A DNA stretch of 64,000 nt from Prescottella subtropica (GCF_005434945.1 NZ_SKCH01000016.1:1-64000); one strand, 5' to 3'. Positions 43,374-52,653 are shown, counted from the stretch's first letter. Numbers and translations: made by a program. Notes: generated from the letters alone by a model not told the origin.

Positions 43374-45353
43374 TCAGACCTCGATCGGCGGGTACAGCCG
43401 TTCCATCGTGTAGCGGCGGTTCCGCCGGACGGACAGTGCGCTCGCGGTGAGCGACACCAGCAGGATGCCGACGAGGACGGCGATGGCGATCCACAGTCGG
43501 GAGTCGACCTGCTCGCCGACGGTGAGCTGACGCAACCCGTTGACGGTGTAGGTCATCGGATCGAACGGATGGATGTACTGGAACGGTGTCGCGGTGGTCG
43601 GCACCGGGTAGATGCCGCCGGCCGAGACGAGTTGCAGCATGAGGAACGCGAGCGTGACCACGCGTCCGACGGCCACCCCGAACATCGCGTTGAACGCCTG
43701 GATCATCGCCAGGTACGTCGCGGACACCAACATCAGGAACAGGACAGTGCCGGTGACGTGCCGGGCCTCGAGCCCCACCCCGAAGTGCACCACGGTGTAC
43801 ATGACGATCACCTGCAGCACCCCGACCAGCAGCGCCGGCCAGTACGACGCCAGCACCGTCCGGTACAGCCCCACACCACCGACGGTGGGTCGGGACAACA
43901 ACGGGGTCAACAACATCCAGGTGATGATGCCGCCGACGAAGAGGGCGAGCGACAAGAAGAACGGGGCGAATCCGGTACCGAACGTGGACGCCTCGTTGGT
44001 GGTGTTCTGTTGCAGCGCCACCGGCGTGGACAGGGTGTCGGCGGTCGCGGTGCGCTGTTCGTCGCTCCAGTCGGGAACCTGGCCGGCGCCCTGCGTCAGG
44101 GCGTCCGCGAGCTGATGCGATCCGGTCTGCAACTCCACCATGCCGGACGAGAGCTGGTTGGCGCCCGCGGTGAGCGCGGCGCTGCCGTCGGTCAGCTGGA
44201 TCAGACCCGAATGCAGGGTTGCGGCACCGGTGTTCAGTTCGTTCACGCCGTTGCGCAACTGCTGGACGTCGCCGGTGATCTGTCCGCCCTGCAGCATGGC
44301 CAGGCCACGTTGCAGCGGACTCGACGGGTCGACGACCTGGTATTCGAGCGCGCGGGCGTCGCCGGCGAGCCGCTGGATCTCGGCGCGCAGCGCCGCCGTG
44401 TCGGCCTGCAGTTGCGGGGGTGCCAGTGCCGTCAGCGCGGACACCGCCTGCTGCACCGTGGGATCGGGGATCCCGGTCAGCAGATCGACAGCTGTCTGCA
44501 CACCGGCCGGGAGCTGCGACGGCTGCGGGAGTCTGGCGTCGAGCGCCTCGATCGACTGCCGCAACTGGGTCACCTGGGCACCGACCTGCGCGACGGTGCC
44601 GCTGTCGAGCGCGGTCAGCAGTGGACCGGTGACGCCGTCGATGGCGGTGGCCAGCTGTGACGCGCCGGCCGCGAGTTGAGCGGAGCCGTCCCGTGCGGTG
44701 ACCATGTTCGTCGAGAGTTCCGTTGCGCCCGAGGCGAGTTGATCGGAGCCACCCTTGGCGGTATCGATACCCGACGCGAGCTGCCCGGCACCGTCGGCGG
44801 CCTGCTTCAGGCCCGAGCCGGCGCTCTGCAGACCGGTGAGCACGGTCCCGACGCCCTGCGCACCGATCGTGGAGTTGACCTGGCCGATGACCTGCTCCGA
44901 CGCGTCCTGGCCGATGATCGTGGCGAGGTAGTTGTTGGCGTCGTTGAACGTGAAGATCAGGTCGGCCTTCTCCGGGTTGTCGCCGTTCGGGGATTCGACG
45001 GCCTCGGTGAAGTTCTCGGGGATCGTGATCGTGTAGTAGTACTTGCCGGTCGACAGGCCCGCGGTCGCGTCGGCCTCGGATACCTCGGCCAGGTCCAACT
45101 GTCCGGACGCGATCAGTGACTTGACCACCTGGTCACCGGCGTCGACCTGCTGTCCGGTGGCGGTGCGTCCGGTGTCGTTGTTGACGATGGCGGCGGGAAT
45201 CTTGTCGACCGCGCCGAACGGATTCCAGAAGGCCCACAGATACATTGCCCCGTACAGGAGCGGCATGAGGATGATGGTGGCGATCGCGATCCGCGGCATG
45301 GTGCCGCGGAAGTACCGCTTCGAGTCACTTCCCAGCGACATTCCGGCAAGCAT
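43374..45353 (-). CDS. YhgE/Pip-family membrane protein
   Basis: This 659-aa protein has an N-terminal membrane helix (IAIATIILMPLLYGAMYLWAFWNPF). A long extracytoplasmic region follows with repeated heptad-like GASQLASG/ELSTN units (about residues 170-440). The C-terminal block has five to six helices (about 470-640) of the ABC-2/YhgE type. Family members, such as phage-infection protein Pip and type VII secretion-linked YhgE, are envelope proteins without defined transport activity. The ATG at 45353 has an AGGTGA ribosome site and starts 3 bp after the ABC-like gene, so the two are translationally linked. Confidence 0.88.
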   Translation of the reverse strand: MLAGMSLGSDSKRYFRGTMPRIAIATIILMPLLYGAMYLWAFWNPFGAVDKIPAAIVNNDTGRTATGQQVDAGDQVVKSLIASGQLDLAEVSEADATAGLSTGKYYYTITIPENFTEAVESPNGDNPEKADLIFTFNDANNYLATIIGQDASEQVIGQVNSTIGAQGVGTVLTGLQSAGSGLKQAADGAGQLASGIDTAKGGSDQLASGATELSTNMVTARDGSAQLAAGASQLATAIDGVTGPLLTALDSGTVAQVGAQVTQLRQSIEALDARLPQPSQLPAGVQTAVDLLTGIPDPTVQQAVSALTALAPPQLQADTAALRAEIQRLAGDARALEYQVVDPSSPLQRGLAMLQGGQITGDVQQLRNGVNELNTGAATLHSGLIQLTDGSAALTAGANQLSSGMVELQTGSHQLADALTQGAGQVPDWSDEQRTATADTLSTPVALQQNTTNEASTFGTGFAPFFLSLALFVGGIITWMLLTPLLSRPTVGGVGLYRTVLASYWPALLVGVLQVIVMYTVVHFGVGLEARHVTGTVLFLMLVSATYLAMIQAFNAMFGVAVGRVVTLAFLMLQLVSAGGIYPVPTTATPFQYIHPFDPMTYTVNGLRQLTVGEQVDSRLWIAIAVLVGILLVSLTASALSVRRNRRYTMERLYPPIEV

Positions 45354-45356
45354 CTG

Positions 45357-46097
45357 TCACCTCCCCTCGGTCATGACGCCGATGTCACCGGCGCCGATCA
45401 GACCGCGCATGTCGACCACGCCGCCGACTCCGCAGTCGGGCGGAAGCGGATTGACATCCGCCGTGATGATCGACTGGCGTTCACCGAGCGCGACGAGACG
45501 CTCGAGAACTTCGAAACGTTCTGTGTCGTCGGCGATCCGATCGACCCGGCCCACCACGAGCAGCGGGGGCCGGCGGGTGTTCGCGACGGCGATCCGCAGC
45601 AGCATCTGCTGAAGTTCGGGCAGGTCGTCGACGAACGCGTGGAGTGCCGGCAGTGGGATGTCCCCGAACACCTCCCCGCACATGTCGGCCACTCCCTGCT
45701 CGGAGACCCGCGGCACGAACCTGTACCAGGGCGAGGTCCACCGGAGTTGCTCGGTGACCAGATCCTGCACCGTCACCGACGGACTCACCTCGTCGAGTTC
45801 CTTGAAACAGGCGATCGCCGACCGGGTGAACACCTTGTGCGGTTTGTCGCGGAAACCGAGGGCCGTGATCGATCCACGGTCGATCCGCATCCGCCCGCAC
45901 AGCGCCATGAGCAGTGCGGTGCGGGCCGCTCCGGCCTGGGCCACCAGGACGGTGACACCACCGGCGTCGATATCGATGTCGAGCGGGCCGAACACGTGAC
46001 CCCACGGACCGCGGAGTTCGATCCCCCTCGCGGACACCAGGGTTCCGGTGATCTCCCGTGGTGGCGACTGTTCGTCTCCGACATATGTCTCTACCAA
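45357..46097 (-). CDS. ABC-ATPase-like protein with degenerate nucleotide motifs
   Basis: This 246-aa protein has the layout of an ABC ATP-binding subunit, but the catalytic motifs are eroded. Walker A reads AQAGAARTAL (Lys replaced by Arg, glycines lost). The signature is DLPELQQML in place of LSGGQ. Walker B is LLVVGRVDRI, lacking the Asp-Glu pair. It is full-length and open, so it looks like a maintained pseudo-ATPase rather than a decayed gene. It probably docks on the YhgE/Pip protein encoded 3 bp downstream. The start is a TTG at 46097, overlapping the amidohydrolase by 7 bp, with GGGGGG upstream. Confidence 0.78.
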   Translation of the reverse strand: MVETYVGDEQSPPREITGTLVSARGIELRGPWGHVFGPLDIDIDAGGVTVLVAQAGAARTALLMALCGRMRIDRGSITALGFRDKPHKVFTRSAIACFKELDEVSPSVTVQDLVTEQLRWTSPWYRFVPRVSEQGVADMCGEVFGDIPLPALHAFVDDLPELQQMLLRIAVANTRRPPLLVVGRVDRIADDTERFEVLERLVALGERQSIITADVNPLPPDCGVGGVVDMRGLIGAGDIGVMTEGR

Positions 46098-47386
46098 GCC
46101 GGCCCCCCGAGCGAGTTCTTGACGACCTGCCCGTTCTTGACGATGACCGCGAGGTTCTTCGCCGGATCGGCGAGCAAGCCGATGTCGTCGAGCGGGTTAC
46201 CGTCGACCAGGAGGACATCGGCCCAGGCGCCGGCGGCGACAACGCCGAATTCGGCCTGCCGGTACGGATCTCGTTCGCCGGCCATGCGGAACAGTTCGGC
46301 GTTGCCGGAGGTGAGCATCCGCAGCGCGTCGAGGTTGCTGTAGTGGTCGCCGAGCCGGGCCGCCATCTCGCTCTGCCGCGGCGCGAGCTGCGGTTCGAGG
46401 AGCAGGTCGGTGCCCCACGCCGTCTTGACACCGTACTTCTTGGCCCACTCGTAGATCTTGTCGGTGCCGGAACAGATTTCGCGGTCCTTGCCGGCCCGGT
46501 CCGGGTCCGGATAGTGGTGGTCGCCGAGCGCGAACGGCTGCATCGACAGCCACACGTCCTTCTCCGCCATGAGCGCCACGGTCTCCTCGTCGGCGAGGTG
46601 CCCGTGTTCGATCGATTTGACGCCGGCCGCGATGGCCCGGCGGATCCCGGTGACGTTGTAGACGTGGGTGGCGACGTACGTGCCGTAGTCGGTGGCCGCA
46701 TGGACCGCGGCGCGGAGTTCGTCGTCGACGAACTGCACGGTGTACAGCGGGTCGTACATGGAGGCGGCGCCGCCACCGACCATGAGCTTGATCTGCGAGG
46801 CACCCTTCTTGAGTTGCTCGCGGACCGCGGCGAGGACCCGGTCGGGACCGTCGGCGACGCGCATGAAGCCGATCTGCTCGGCGCGGCTCTGATCACCGCC
46901 GAGGATGGTGGGGCACTCGTAGACGAAACCGAAGTCTCCGTGCCCACCGGTCTGCGAGATCGCCGCCTGGGACGGATAGATGCGCGGGCCCTCGAACAGG
47001 CCGCGGTCGATCACCGATTTGATGCTGCCGGTGTCGCCGGCCATGTCCCGGACCGCAGTGAAGCCGCGGTGCAGCATGTTCTTCGCTTCGGCGAGGCCGT
47101 TGAGGGCGATGTGGACCTCGGTGCCCATCACCATGTCGAGGGCGGAGTTGGCATTTCCGACGAGGTGGACGTGCGCGTCGCTCATCCCGGGCATGAGGAC
47201 GCGCCCACCACCGTCGATGACAGTGGTCTCCCGCGCCGGATCGTCCCCGACAGGCGAATCGGACACCGCGGCGATGCGGGTTCCGTCGATGAGCACGTCC
47301 CCGTCGACGAGTGTCCCCGATTTCCCGTCGAACACCCGAACGTTGCGCAGCAGCAAGCGATTTCCAGTTTCCGATACGGCTGTCAT
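46091..47386 (-). CDS. metal-dependent amidohydrolase
   Basis: This 431-aa TIM-barrel amidohydrolase is close to the imidazolonepropionase/Xaa-Pro dipeptidase-like group. Metal ligands are HxH in DAHVHL, the carboxylated Lys in SQIKLMVGGG, His in ATHVYN and in EHGHL, and Asp in WGTDLLL. The C-terminus repacks into the small beta-sandwich (AGAWADVLLVDGNPL). The substrate is unknown; peptidic or N-acyl amides are typical. It is the first gene of a five-gene minus-strand stretch (amidohydrolase, pseudo-ABC, YhgE, gad, LuxR). If it releases glutamate from a conjugate, it could feed gad; this is speculation. Confidence 0.87.
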   Translation of the reverse strand: MTAVSETGNRLLLRNVRVFDGKSGTLVDGDVLIDGTRIAAVSDSPVGDDPARETTVIDGGGRVLMPGMSDAHVHLVGNANSALDMVMGTEVHIALNGLAEAKNMLHRGFTAVRDMAGDTGSIKSVIDRGLFEGPRIYPSQAAISQTGGHGDFGFVYECPTILGGDQSRAEQIGFMRVADGPDRVLAAVREQLKKGASQIKLMVGGGAASMYDPLYTVQFVDDELRAAVHAATDYGTYVATHVYNVTGIRRAIAAGVKSIEHGHLADEETVALMAEKDVWLSMQPFALGDHHYPDPDRAGKDREICSGTDKIYEWAKKYGVKTAWGTDLLLEPQLAPRQSEMAARLGDHYSNLDALRMLTSGNAELFRMAGERDPYRQAEFGVVAAGAWADVLLVDGNPLDDIGLLADPAKNLAVIVKNGQVVKNSLGGPAW

Positions 47387-47524
47387 GCCGGGACGCTAAC
47401 ACCGCAGCCGGGTCCGTGCACTTCGAACAAGCGGGACGTTACCGAACCTCATCCCCTGTTTCATCCGTTCGCTACCCGAGCAAAACGCCCCTGAACGCAC
47501 CGGCTTCGACTTACACTGCCGCAC

Positions 47525-48178
47525 ATGTTGATTCACCCGACTCTGCGCATGCAGTCCTGGGGTTTCGTATTCGGTGCGGCGCTCTTCGCGCTAGGGTCCG
47601 CCCCGGGCCTGGCGACGCTGCTGGGGGTGGCGGGCGCGAACACCGCGTTCTTCGTCGGCTCGTGGTTCTTCACCGCGGCCGCATTCGCCCAGTTGGTCCT
47701 GAGCGGACCGGCGACCACGACCGACGGCGGCGGCACCGCGATCCGCGCCGTCTGGCTGGCGGCGGCGGTCCAGTTGTTCGGCACGATCCTGTTCAACATC
47801 AGCACCGGTGCGGCTCTGCACGCGCACACGGTGCGCGGCGAGATGCATCTGGTCTGGAACCCCAACGCCGAGGGGTCGGTGGGGTTCCTCGTCTCGAGCG
47901 TGCTCGCGGTGATGGTGCTGTGGCGGACCGGCAGCTACTGGGAGCCGCGGTCGAAGGAGTGGCGGAGCGTCTGGCTCAACATGCTCGGGTCGATCGCGTT
48001 CGGCGTGTCCGCGGCGGGCGCGTTCGTCCTGCAGGACGGGGCCAGCCTCGATCCGAACGTTGCCAACCTGGGGACGTTCGCCGGCGCCGTGTGCTTCCTG
48101 CTCGCATCGATCCTGTTCGTCGGCAAGAACGTGGCGCCGACGCCGGCGAGGACACCGGCGCCGGCGTCGGCAGCCTAG
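47525..48178 (+). CDS. six-helix membrane protein of unknown function
   Basis: I do not recognise a named family with certainty. The 217-aa protein has about five or six membrane helices (for example FVFGAALFALGSAPGLATLLGV; AVWLAAAVQLFGTILFNISTG; WLNMLGSIAFGVSAAGAFVL), a loop with ARG-like EMHLVWNPNAEGS, and an Ala/Pro tail. YrhK-like proteins have similar layouts. A TACACT element 8 bp before the ATG suggests leaderless or near-leaderless transcription. The stop codon overlaps that of the convergent yqeY gene (CTAG), and it is divergent from the amidohydrolase. Confidence 0.75.
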   Translation: MLIHPTLRMQSWGFVFGAALFALGSAPGLATLLGVAGANTAFFVGSWFFTAAAFAQLVLSGPATTTDGGGTAIRAVWLAAAVQLFGTILFNISTGAALHAHTVRGEMHLVWNPNAEGSVGFLVSSVLAVMVLWRTGSYWEPRSKEWRSVWLNMLGSIAFGVSAAGAFVLQDGASLDPNVANLGTFAGAVCFLLASILFVGKNVAPTPARTPAPASAA

Positions 48179-48651
48179 AGACGGTCCTTGACCGCCTTGG
48201 AGATCCGCGATCCGTCGGCCTTGCCGGCGGCGAGGTCGGTGGCGATCTTCATGACCTGCCCCATCTGCCGCATGCCGGGGCGTTCCCCGAGTTCCTCGGC
48301 GGCCTGCGCGATCGCGGTGTCGGCGATGTCGGCGAGTTCGGCATCGGTGATCGGGGTGGGCAGGTAGGCGTCGATGACCTGCGCCTCGGCCCGCTCGTTG
48401 GCGGCGAGTTCACCGCGTCCGGCCTGGGTGTAGATCTCGGCGGCCTCACCGCGCTTCTTCGATTCCTTCGCGAGCACCTTGAGGATTTCGTCGTCGGTGA
48501 GCTTGCGGGACTCCTTGCCGGAGGTCTCCTCCTTCTGGACCGCGGAGAGGATCATGCGCAGCGTGGACAGCCGCAGTTGATCCTTCTGCTTCATCGCGGT
48601 GGTGAGGTCGGCGCGGAGCGTGGACTCGAGGGCGGGGACGGTGTCGGCCAT
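48175..48651 (-). CDS. GatB/YqeY domain protein
   Basis: This 158-aa YqeY-type protein is composed of the domain also found at the C-terminus of GatB. The landmarks RLSTLRMILSAVQKEE, ESKKRGEAAEIYTQAGR and AYLPTPITDAEL are present. It has been linked to tRNA-dependent amidation, but free-standing copies have no proven role. It overlaps the end of the convergent membrane gene by 4 bp. Its start at 48651 is 65 bp from the divergent phosphoesterase. Confidence 0.92.
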   Translation of the reverse strand: MADTVPALESTLRADLTTAMKQKDQLRLSTLRMILSAVQKEETSGKESRKLTDDEILKVLAKESKKRGEAAEIYTQAGRGELAANERAEAQVIDAYLPTPITDAELADIADTAIAQAAEELGERPGMRQMGQVMKIATDLAAGKADGSRISKAVKDRL

Positions 48652-48715
48652 GCGCCGAACGCTACGCGCCCAGCGCGGTGTCCTGCATCTTCATTGCGTA
48701 CACCCGTATTCTGAA

Positions 48716-49696
48716 ATGGTGTCTGATCTGTCTGCCCGAACCCCGAATCGCAGCGCCCTGAGCCGGGTCGCACTCGCCACCGCCGGGGCCGCCGCGTTGG
48801 GCGTCGGCTACGCCTCGCTGATCGAACGGAACGCGTTCGTGCTCCGGGAGGCGACGCTGCCGGTGCTCGAGCCGGGTTCGGCGACCCTGCGCGTCCTGCA
48901 CATCAGCGACCTGCACATGATGCCGAACCAGCGGCTCAAGCAGAACTGGCTGCGCGAACTCGACCGGCTCGAACCGGATCTGGTGGTCAACACCGGCGAC
49001 AACCTGTCGCACGTGAAATCGGTGCCCGCGGTGGTGCAGTCGATGGGCGGCCTGCTGGCACGCCCGGGACTGTTCGTGTTCGGCAGCAACGACTACTTCG
49101 CACCCAAACCGAAGAACCCGTTCAAGTACTTCGTGAAGGAGCACCGCCGGGTGCTCGGTGCGCCGCTGCCGTGGGCGGACCTGCGGGCCGCGTTCACCGA
49201 ACGCGGCTGGCTCGACGCCACCCACGTGCATCGCGAACTCGAGGTCGGCGGGGTGCGGATCGCGGCGGCCGGCGTCGACGACCCCCACCTGAAGCGCGAC
49301 CGCTACGACACCATCGCCGGCCCACCGAACCCGCTGGCGCAGCTCAAGCTGGGCATCACGCACTCCCCCGAGCCGCGGGTCCTCGACCGGTTCGCCGACG
49401 ACGGCTACGACCTGGTCCTGGCCGGGCACACGCACGGCGGCCAGTTGTGCCTGCCGTTCTACGGCGCGCTGGTGACGAACTGCCAGCTGGACCGGTCGCG
49501 GGTGAAGGGTCCGTCGCAGTGGGGTGCGCACATGCGCCTGCACGTGTCGGCGGGCGTCGGCACGTCCCCGTACGCGCCGGCCCGGTTCTGCTGCCGCCCC
49601 GAGGCGACACTGCTGACGCTGGTGCCCGCACCCCGCGAGAACACCGCCGTCGACCGCGTCACGGCAGCCGAGAAAAACGCTGTTTTGGGGCGGTGA
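48716..49696 (+). CDS. membrane-associated metallophosphoesterase (Rv3683 type)
   Basis: This 326-aa calcineurin-like phosphoesterase has an N-terminal hydrophobic anchor (VALATAGAAALGVGYASL). Metal motifs are LHISDLHMMP (D-x-H), NTGDN (GD), GSNDYF (GN[H/D]) and the late LAGHTHGGQL (GHxH). This resembles the YaeI/UDP-hydrolase-like branch that acts at the membrane. It is the Rv3683 homologue. The ATG at 48716 (or GTG 48719) lies right behind TATTCT (48707-48712), so the mRNA is probably leaderless. tRNA-Pro follows 55 bp downstream. Confidence 0.9.
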   Translation: MVSDLSARTPNRSALSRVALATAGAAALGVGYASLIERNAFVLREATLPVLEPGSATLRVLHISDLHMMPNQRLKQNWLRELDRLEPDLVVNTGDNLSHVKSVPAVVQSMGGLLARPGLFVFGSNDYFAPKPKNPFKYFVKEHRRVLGAPLPWADLRAAFTERGWLDATHVHRELEVGGVRIAAAGVDDPHLKRDRYDTIAGPPNPLAQLKLGITHSPEPRVLDRFADDGYDLVLAGHTHGGQLCLPFYGALVTNCQLDRSRVKGPSQWGAHMRLHVSAGVGTSPYAPARFCCRPEATLLTLVPAPRENTAVDRVTAAEKNAVLGR

Positions 49697-49751
49697 CCAG
49701 CCGATTTAACCCCGGGCCAATCGGTCATGTAGGCTGATCGAGGTTCAACAC

Positions 49752-49828
<77 letters not shown>

Positions 49829-49840
49829 GTGAAGAACAGA

Positions 49841-49873
49841 AAGACCCCGTCCGATTCCTTCGGACGGGGTCTT
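49841..49873 (+). terminator. intrinsic terminator after tRNA-Pro
   Basis: A perfect 14-bp stem (49841-49854 with 49860-49873) has a 5-nt loop (TTCCT) and is followed by CTTCGTT. It lies 12 bp past the tRNA. Confidence 0.88.
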
Positions 49874-50063
49874 CTTCGTTGTGCGGACCCCCACACGAGA
49901 TCAGGCCCGGAGGAAAGTAGGAATAACCGCGCCGCGGGCGTGGTTGAACAGGCCGGATCGGCGGTTCGTGTCCCCCGGGCTCAATATCATCGCCTTCGCA
50001 GGGTTCCGTTCGGCTGGAGCTGCGTTGCGCCTTTCGCCGAGAGGCGACCGAACCGCCGGTCCG

Positions 50064-50876
50064 CTACTCCGTCATCTGCACCGAGTTCCGCAGCGCATCG
50101 GTGATCGCCTCGGGGGCCCCGTCGATCGACCACACCGCGAGCGCGACGGTCACCAGGGTGAGCGCCGGGCCGAGGAAGGCGCGTTCGAAGCCGCCACCGG
50201 CCCGGATCGCCAGGAACGACGGCAACCGCAACTCCCACCAGCGGCGTCCCCCGAACGGCACGAACGGCGCCAGGAACGGCACCCCCTCCTTGGTGATCAT
50301 GTCTCCGAGGCAGTGCACGGCGCAGCCGAGGGCCACCGCCACCCCGAGCCCGGTGGAGCCGACCTCGTCGGGAAACCATTGCCAGGTGAGGATCGACAGG
50401 AACGCGGCGGCCGCAGTGACGACGAGCCATCCCTTGTCCCGCGCCCAGTGCCCGAACAGGCCGCGCAGCGCCAGGCCGAGCGTGAAGAACAGGGTGACGA
50501 TCAGGGCGGGCCGACCGAACTGCCCGACGAGCGCCGACACGCCCGCGCCGAGTCCGGCCGCGAACAGTGCGGTGTGGGTGAACGTGCGGTGCCCGCCGCG
50601 GCGGTTCGGGTCCTTGCGGCCCTTCGTCACCCGGTACACACCGAGCGACAGCGAGTCCATGCCGGCGGCGAGGGTTCTCGAGATCGGGCCGAACGAGCGG
50701 GCGACGGTGGACTGGGTGGTGTCGAGGTCCGGTAGCAGCGCCGCCCCCGCGCACACCCCCGCGAATGCGAACGTCTCGGCCGTCGACGTGGGTCCACCCC
50801 AGTCCGTGGGTAGCAGGTCCGCGACGGCGAGGCCGACCGCGGCACCGGACATTGCATGGGTTGCACCCATCACCAT
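50064..50876 (-). CDS. DUF457/YdjM-type membrane-bound metal-dependent hydrolase
   Basis: This 270-aa integral membrane protein has conserved metal-ligand clusters ATHAMSGAAVG near the N-terminus, LLPDLDTTQS, and RGGHRTFTHTALF in the middle. These are typical of DUF457 (YbcI/YdjM) predicted membrane hydrolases, some of which respond to DNA damage. About seven hydrophobic segments are visible. Start choice is among GTG 50900, ATG 50876 and ATG 50870. I use 50876, since the conserved sequence begins right after it. It is separated from the tRNA by about 190 bp in which I see no gene. Confidence 0.82.
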   Translation of the reverse strand: MVMGATHAMSGAAVGLAVADLLPTDWGGPTSTAETFAFAGVCAGAALLPDLDTTQSTVARSFGPISRTLAAGMDSLSLGVYRVTKGRKDPNRRGGHRTFTHTALFAAGLGAGVSALVGQFGRPALIVTLFFTLGLALRGLFGHWARDKGWLVVTAAAAFLSILTWQWFPDEVGSTGLGVAVALGCAVHCLGDMITKEGVPFLAPFVPFGGRRWWELRLPSFLAIRAGGGFERAFLGPALTLVTVALAVWSIDGAPEAITDALRNSVQMTE

Positions 50877-50914
50877 GAGGGGACCGCACCTTTCGAGCAC
50901 CGAGCATCAACAAT

Positions 50915-50941
50915 CGAGGGGCCCGAGCCTCGGGCCCCTCG
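50915..50941. terminator. GC-rich stem-loop, possible terminator
   Basis: A perfect 12-bp stem (50915-50926 with 50930-50941) with a 3-nt loop lies upstream of the DUF457 gene. No annotated transcript ends here, and no T-run follows on either strand, so it may instead be a leader structure or insulate the short ORF downstream. Confidence 0.5.
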
Positions 50942-51054
50942 GATCAGACGCTAGCAACGGCCACCGACAGGCCGACCGCCGTTCCGCATCCGGTACTCGA
51001 AAGGCATGATGGAGGGAAGTTCTCCGAGTCCGATCGAACGCACGGGAGGTGGCC

Positions 51055-51117
51055 ATGAGCACTGTGTTGCTGTGGGTGGCGGCGACACTCGTCTACTGGT
51101 GGAGCATGCTCCCCTGA
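51055..51117 (+). CDS. possible 20-residue membrane peptide
   Basis: The frame reads MSTVLLWVAATLVYWWSMLP and stops. It is preceded by GGGAGG at 6-bp spacing, one of the best ribosome sites in the window, and followed after 16 bp by a strong stem-loop terminator. The peptide is almost entirely one hydrophobic helix with paired tryptophans near the C-terminal end, like known bacterial membrane micropeptides. A purine-rich GGAGGGAAG also occurs 33 bp before the start. It is too short for statistical coding evidence. Its neighbours are the divergent DUF457 gene and convergent katA. Confidence 0.55.
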   Translation: MSTVLLWVAATLVYWWSMLP

Positions 51118-51133
51118 CCGGCGAGTGAGAGTC

Positions 51134-51174
51134 GAAGGACCCGCCACCGAGAACGCTCCGGCAGCGGGTCCTTC
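51134..51174. terminator. stem-loop between short ORF and katA
   Basis: An 11-bp perfect stem (51134-51144 with 51164-51174) has a 19-nt loop and lies 12 bp beyond the katA stop. Its orientation suits termination from both the katA and short-ORF sides. Confidence 0.7.
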
Positions 51175-51186
51175 CTCACCGGTCGA

Positions 51187-52653
51187 TCACTTCAGTCCGG
51201 CGCGCACGCCTTCCTCGATCTTCTTGCCGAGGTCGGTGTCCACGTTCTTCCAGTACTCGAAGACGCGGGACAGGATCGGCTCCCGTACGCCGCCGAGGAT
51301 GTGTCCGACGGCGTTGGACACGAGTCGGGCGCGTTCCCCGTCGTCGAGGACGTCCCGGACGAGGGTGCCGGCCTGGACGAAGTCGCCGTCCTCGGCGTGC
51401 TCGATGTAGCCGGCACGCACCGCCTCACCGTCGATACCCCACAGGCCCTCGTCGCCGGCCGCGGACGGGTCCGCGTGCGGTCCGCCGAACGAGTTCGGCG
51501 CGTACACCGGGGTGTCCGCCGAGTTGAACGTGTACCGCATCGGCCCCTCCTTGGAGTAGGAGTTGACGGGGTTCTTCGGGGTGTTCACCGGTAGCTCCGC
51601 GTAGTTGGCGCCGATCCGGTAGCGGTGGGCGTCGGCGTACGAGAAGACACGGCCGAGCAGCATCTTGTCGGGGCTGAAGCCGATGCCGGGCACCAGGTTC
51701 GACGGCTCGAATGCGGCCTGTTCGATCTGCGCGTGGAAGTTCTCCGGGTTCCGGTCGAGCGTCCACTTGCCGACCTCGATGAGCGGGTAGTCCTTCTGCG
51801 ACCACACCTTCGTCAGGTCGAACGGGTTGAAGCGGTAGCCCTCCGCCTCGGCGACCGGCATGATCTGCACCTTGAGCGTCCAACTCGGGAACTCGCCGCG
51901 CTCGATCGCGTTGTACAGGTCGGCGCGGTGGTAGTCCGGGTCGGTGCCGGCGAGCGTGTCGGCCTCGGCGGCGGTGAGGTACTCGATGCCCTGGTCGGTC
52001 TTGAAGTGGTACTTGACCCAGAAGCGTTCCCCGGCCGCGTTCACCCACTGGTAGGTGTGCGAGCCGAACCCGTCCATGTGCCGCCACGTCTTCGGGATGC
52101 CGCGGTCGCCCATCAGCCACGTCACCTGGTGCGCGGTCTCCGGGCGCAGCGTCCAGAAGTCCCATTGCATGTTGTGGTCGCGCAGGCCCGACCCCGGCAG
52201 CCGCTTCTGCGAGTGGATGAAGTCGGGGAACTTGATGGGGTCCTTGATGAAGAAGATCGGCGTGTTGTTGCCGACGAGGTCGTAGTTGCCGTCCTCGGTG
52301 TAGAACTTCATCGCGAACCCGCGCGGATCCCGCCACGTGTCGGGGCTGCCCTGCTCGCCGGCGACGGTCGAGAACCGCACCAGCGACTCGGTCTTCTTGC
52401 CCGGCTGCAGGAACGTCGCCTTGGTGTACTTGCTGACGTCGCCGGTGACGACGAGTTCACCGAACGCGCCGCCGCCCTTGGCGTGCACGACCCGCTCCGG
52501 CACCCGCTCCCGGTTGAAGTGTGCAAGCTTCTCGATGAGGTAGTGGTCGTGCAGAAGGATGGGACCCTGCGTGCCCGCGGTGAGCGATTCGTCGTCGCTC
52601 GCAACGGGAATACCGAAGTTGTTCGTGGTCGGGCGTGACTGTCCGGACGTCAT
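51187..52653 (-). CDS. katA: monofunctional catalase
   Basis: This 488-aa clade-3-size haem catalase destroys hydrogen peroxide. The distal His57 is in [12 protein letters not shown], the active Asn region is [11 protein letters not shown], and the proximal haem-ligand Tyr is in [14 protein letters not shown]. The full-length core ends with a short C-terminal helical tail ([14 protein letters not shown]). It lies 19 bp downstream of a Fur-family repressor gene on the same strand. This arrangement is like catR-catA of Streptomyces and parallels mycobacterial furA-katG, so peroxide derepression is expected. Confidence 0.97.
   Translation of the reverse strand: MTSGQSRPTTNNFGIPVASDDESLTAGTQGPILLHDHYLIEKLAHFNRERVPERVVHAKGGGAFGELVVTGDVSKYTKATFLQPGKKTESLVRFSTVAGEQGSPDTWRDPRGFAMKFYTEDGNYDLVGNNTPIFFIKDPIKFPDFIHSQKRLPGSGLRDHNMQWDFWTLRPETAHQVTWLMGDRGIPKTWRHMDGFGSHTYQWVNAAGERFWVKYHFKTDQGIEYLTAAEADTLAGTDPDYHRADLYNAIERGEFPSWTLKVQIMPVAEAEGYRFNPFDLTKVWSQKDYPLIEVGKWTLDRNPENFHAQIEQAAFEPSNLVPGIGFSPDKMLLGRVFSYADAHRYRIGANYAELPVNTPKNPVNSYSKEGPMRYTFNSADTPVYAPNSFGGPHADPSAAGDEGLWGIDGEAVRAGYIEHAEDGDFVQAGTLVRDVLDDGERARLVSNAVGHILGGVREPILSRVFEYWKNVDTDLGKKIEEGVRAGLK

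Noticed and set aside
43374-45353. Phage infection protein (Pip) as a phage-derived gene
   Set aside because: YhgE/Pip proteins are host envelope proteins; the name reflects phage receptor use.
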